Below, piece by piece: positions 5,350 to 7,227 of a DNA stretch of 7,227 nucleotides. The position numbers and the translations under genes were made by a program. The stretch's first letter is position 1. Every line of letters starts with the position of its first letter. The notes beneath the pieces are model-generated. The model saw only the letters and a program-made list of their open reading frames with translations, made no database searches and was not told where the DNA came from. Origin of the DNA: Pseudomonadota bacterium (GTDB taxonomy: Bacteria > Pseudomonadota > Gammaproteobacteria > Burkholderiales > Burkholderiaceae_D); contig JAEZLB010000366.1 in NCBI GenBank assembly GCA_023435945.1, forward strand, positions 1 through 7,227, read 5' to 3'.

Positions 5350-6360
5350 TTATGCAGCTTTTTTCAGCTGAACGTGACCGTTTTCTTCTTCCATGGTCTT
5401 GCCCAGCAGTTTAACCAGTGCGTACACCGTATCGATGTGCGGCGTAGGCGTATTGGTCAGACGAGCCAGTTCGATCACGGAACCGACCAGTGCATCGATT
5501 TCCGGTGCACGGCCAGCCTCGATGTCTTGCAGCATCGAGGTTTTGTGCTTACCCACTTTTTCAGCACCAGCGATACGCTTCTCGAGCGGCACGCGGAAGG
5601 TGATGTTCAGTTTGGTTGCCACATCCTGAGCTTCGGTCATCATGTTGGCAGCCAGTTCGCGGGTCAGCGGGAACTGGCAGATATCGACCAACGTGGAGTG
5701 CGACAGCGCGCTGATTGGATTGAACGTCAGGTTGCCCCACAATTTCAACCAGATTTCAGCACGGATGTTATCCAGGACCGGTGCTTTGAAACCAGCCTTG
5801 GTCATCACTTCGGAAATAGCGGTTACGCGCTCGCTGGTGGAACCGTCCAGTTCGCCAACAGGGAAACGATCTCCTTCGATGTGTTTCACTACGCCCGGAG
5901 CAATCAGTTCGGATGCCGGATAAACCACGCAACCGATCACGCGTTCAGCCGGGATTTTTTCCAGGATGCTGCCGGTGGGATCAACGCTGCGTACCGGAGT
6001 ACCTTCGTATTGACCGCCGTGCTTCTGGAAGTACCAGTAAGGAATACCGTTCTGCATGGTAACGATCGCGGTATTCGGACCGTACAGCTTGGGCAGATCA
6101 TTGGCAACAGCTTCAACTTGGTGAGCCTTCAACGCCAGGATGATCAGGTCTTGCGGACCCGCTTCATCATAGCTGTTGGTCGCCTTCACGTTGGAAGCAA
6201 CGTGCTCGGTACCGTCTTCCATGATGAGCTTCATGCCATTCTTGCGAATTGCCTCAAGATTGGCGCCGCGCACGATGAAGGTTACGTCTTCACCCGCCAA
6301 AGCGAGCTTGACGCCAACGTAACCTCCGATGGCACCGGCTCCTACAATTGCTATTTTCAT
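5350..6360 (-). CDS. 2-dehydropantoate 2-reductase family protein (ApbA/PanE-like)
   Basis: A 336-residue NADPH-dependent 2-oxo-acid reductase, slightly longer than E. coli PanE. The N-terminal Rossmann motif GAGAIGG (7-13) lies directly after the start. The PanE hallmarks are present: QNGIPYWY (103-110), the likely catalytic Lys206 in WLKLWGNLTFNP with Asn210 and Asn214 following, and SMLQDIEAGRAPEID (275-289). The ATG at 6360 was chosen because MKIAIVGAG is the canonical family start and AAGGAAG precedes it; an in-frame start at 6426 would add 22 residues running into the upstream gene. Only 22 bases separate it from the FAH-family gene, so the two are almost certainly co-transcribed. Ketopantoate reduction for pantothenate synthesis is one possibility. 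Position in a catabolic-looking cluster, beside an FAH-family enzyme and a CoA-transferase, suggests instead a different 2-oxo acid or branched hydroxy acid. That is inference. Confidence 0.9.
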   Translation of the reverse strand: MKIAIVGAGAIGGYVGVKLALAGEDVTFIVRGANLEAIRKNGMKLIMEDGTEHVASNVKATNSYDEAGPQDLIILALKAHQVEAVANDLPKLYGPNTAIVTMQNGIPYWYFQKHGGQYEGTPVRSVDPTGSILEKIPAERVIGCVVYPASELIAPGVVKHIEGDRFPVGELDGSTSERVTAISEVMTKAGFKAPVLDNIRAEIWLKLWGNLTFNPISALSHSTLVDICQFPLTRELAANMMTEAQDVATKLNITFRVPLEKRIAGAEKVGKHKTSMLQDIEAGRAPEIDALVGSVIELARLTNTPTPHIDTVYALVKLLGKTMEEENGHVQLKKAA

Positions 6361-6382
6361 AGGGTCTTCCTTAATAATGAAG

Positions 6383-7150
6383 TTAATTGAAATCGTTGTG
6401 CAGCGTGCCAATGCCAGCAATCTCAACCGATACCTTGCTACCGGGCTTCATCGAACCGACACCGACGGAGGTGCCGCACAGGATGATGTCACCTGGATTC
6501 AAGGTCATATCATGGGAGATCAAGCTGACCAGTTGTGCTACAGAGAAATGCATGTCGCTGATCGGATAGTCCTGGCGCACGTCGCCGTTAAGTACGGTTT
6601 TAACGGTCAGCGTTGCGGGATCCAGATCGGTTGCGACGGTCGGGCCAAACGGGCAGAACGTATCGAAACCTTTAGCACGAACCCATTGCGCGAAGGAAGG
6701 ATCGCGATTCAGGATGTCGGCAACGGTAACGTCGTTTGCGCAGGTGTAGCCAAATACGTGATTCATTGCATCGGCTTCCGATACATAGGTAGCGGTCTTG
6801 CCAATTACAATGCCCAATTCGCCCTCGAAGACTACTTTGCCTTCTTGCGACGGCTTGCGAATGGTTTCGCCTGGGTTCAGATAGGAGTTAGGAGCCTTGA
6901 GCAGATACAGCGGCTCAGCAGGTTTGGACAGATTCAGCTTCTGGCTCAGCGCGCCGAAGTTATTCCACAAGGCGATAACTTTAGTCGGCTCAACCGGAGC
7001 CAGCAACTTCACAGCACCGAGAGCAAGGACGGCGTCGGTTTTCGAAGGCTTCTCGAACATGTTGCCCTGATAAACCTGAATCTGATCGTTATCACCCAGG
7101 ATACCGAAGCCAACTTTTCCTTCGTGCTCAAAACGAACCCAACGCGCCAT
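6383..7150 (-). CDS. Fumarylacetoacetate hydrolase (FAH) family protein
   Basis: A 255-residue, single-domain member of the FAH superfamily, metal-dependent enzymes that cleave, decarboxylate or hydrate oxo-acids such as acylpyruvates. The metal ligands are visible: Glu109 and Glu111 in FEGELGIVIGK (108-118), and Asp140 in GYTCANDVTVAD (134-145). RAKGFDTFCPFGP (158-170) supplies the conserved lysine, and GTSVGVG (226-232) is the C-terminal loop, with Ser where many relatives have Pro. The N-terminal segment of about 50 residues (ARWVRFEHEGKVGFG onward) is the small lead-in domain common in Burkholderiales members. The start is supported by AAAGG about 10 bases before the ATG. It is the first complete gene of a minus-strand cluster with the reductase (22 bases away) and the CoA-transferase. 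The precise reaction cannot be assigned from sequence. Confidence 0.92.
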   Translation of the reverse strand: MARWVRFEHEGKVGFGILGDNDQIQVYQGNMFEKPSKTDAVLALGAVKLLAPVEPTKVIALWNNFGALSQKLNLSKPAEPLYLLKAPNSYLNPGETIRKPSQEGKVVFEGELGIVIGKTATYVSEADAMNHVFGYTCANDVTVADILNRDPSFAQWVRAKGFDTFCPFGPTVATDLDPATLTVKTVLNGDVRQDYPISDMHFSVAQLVSLISHDMTLNPGDIILCGTSVGVGSMKPGSKVSVEIAGIGTLHNDFN

Positions 7151-7188
7151 TTCTACTTACCTTTCTTAAAGACCCTACTGGTCATGAG

Positions 7189-7227
7189 TTATTCAATGCC
7201 GCGGCCGCCTGCCTCCTTACGGAGCAG
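7189..7227 (-). CDS. Possible C-terminal end of an upstream gene (partial)
   Basis: From the right edge, one minus-strand frame reads LLRKEAGGRGIE and stops at a TAA (7191-7189), 38 bases before the FAH-family start codon. Codon choice in this frame is G/C-rich at third positions, like the neighbours. A second minus frame is also open for 14 codons but uses tandem AGG codons, rare in such genomes. Twelve codons are too few to prove coding. If real, it would be the preceding gene of the same operon. Confidence 0.3.
   Translation of the reverse strand: MLRKEAGGRGIE

Noticed and set aside
5248..6390. Long plus-strand reading frame antisense to the reductase gene
   Set aside because: It is an antisense shadow; the minus strand has the Rossmann motif, catalytic lysine and a canonical start.
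7171..7183. Small hairpin GACC-N5-GGTC upstream of the FAH-family gene
   Set aside because: Four-base arms with only a short T run after it on the minus strand; too weak to call a terminator or operator.

Overview
The window looks like a chromosomal piece of a Burkholderiales-type betaproteobacterium (Alcaligenaceae or Oxalobacteraceae relatives). This is inferred from the kinds of genes present: an orphan Bug/TctC periplasmic solute receptor, a fumarylacetoacetate-hydrolase-family protein beside a ketopantoate-reductase-family protein and a class III CoA-transferase, and a PIG3-type quinone oxidoreductase. The species cannot be named from the sequence. I see no rRNA, tRNA, CRISPR array, insertion sequence or phage gene.

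Layout, left to right. Positions 1-354 hold no convincing full gene. They contain an FNR/Anr-like box (5-18), a 17-codon reading frame with a good ribosome binding site (255-308), and the intrinsic terminator of the next gene. A Bug/TctC receptor gene lies on the minus strand (355-1365). A gene-poor stretch follows (1366-2329) with an inverted repeat and a second FNR/Anr-like box (1558-1571). Next come a small minus-strand membrane protein (2330-2641) and a divergent promoter region (2642-2897). A plus-strand quinone oxidoreductase (2898-3881) converges through a bidirectional terminator (3895-3932) on a minus-strand cluster.

That cluster reads right to left: FAH-family hydrolase (7150-6383), 2-dehydropantoate 2-reductase family protein (6360-5350), a 139-base spacer with three inverted repeats, then a formyl-CoA-transferase-like class III CoA-transferase (5210-3951). 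A short open stretch at the right edge may be the tail of a further upstream gene.

Functionally the window suggests uptake and breakdown of an organic acid. The Bug receptor would bind a carboxylate in the periplasm. The CoA-transferase would activate an acid as its CoA thioester. The reductase and the FAH-family enzyme would act on oxo-acid intermediates. The substrate is not determined. The CoA-transferase closely resembles the oxalate enzyme Frc but differs at its Trp48 position, and no oxalyl-CoA decarboxylase gene is in the window. No clearly new system is evident. The points most worth checking are the structured spacer, the two FNR-like boxes around the Bug gene, the possible aldolase remnant and the altered CoA-transferase pocket.
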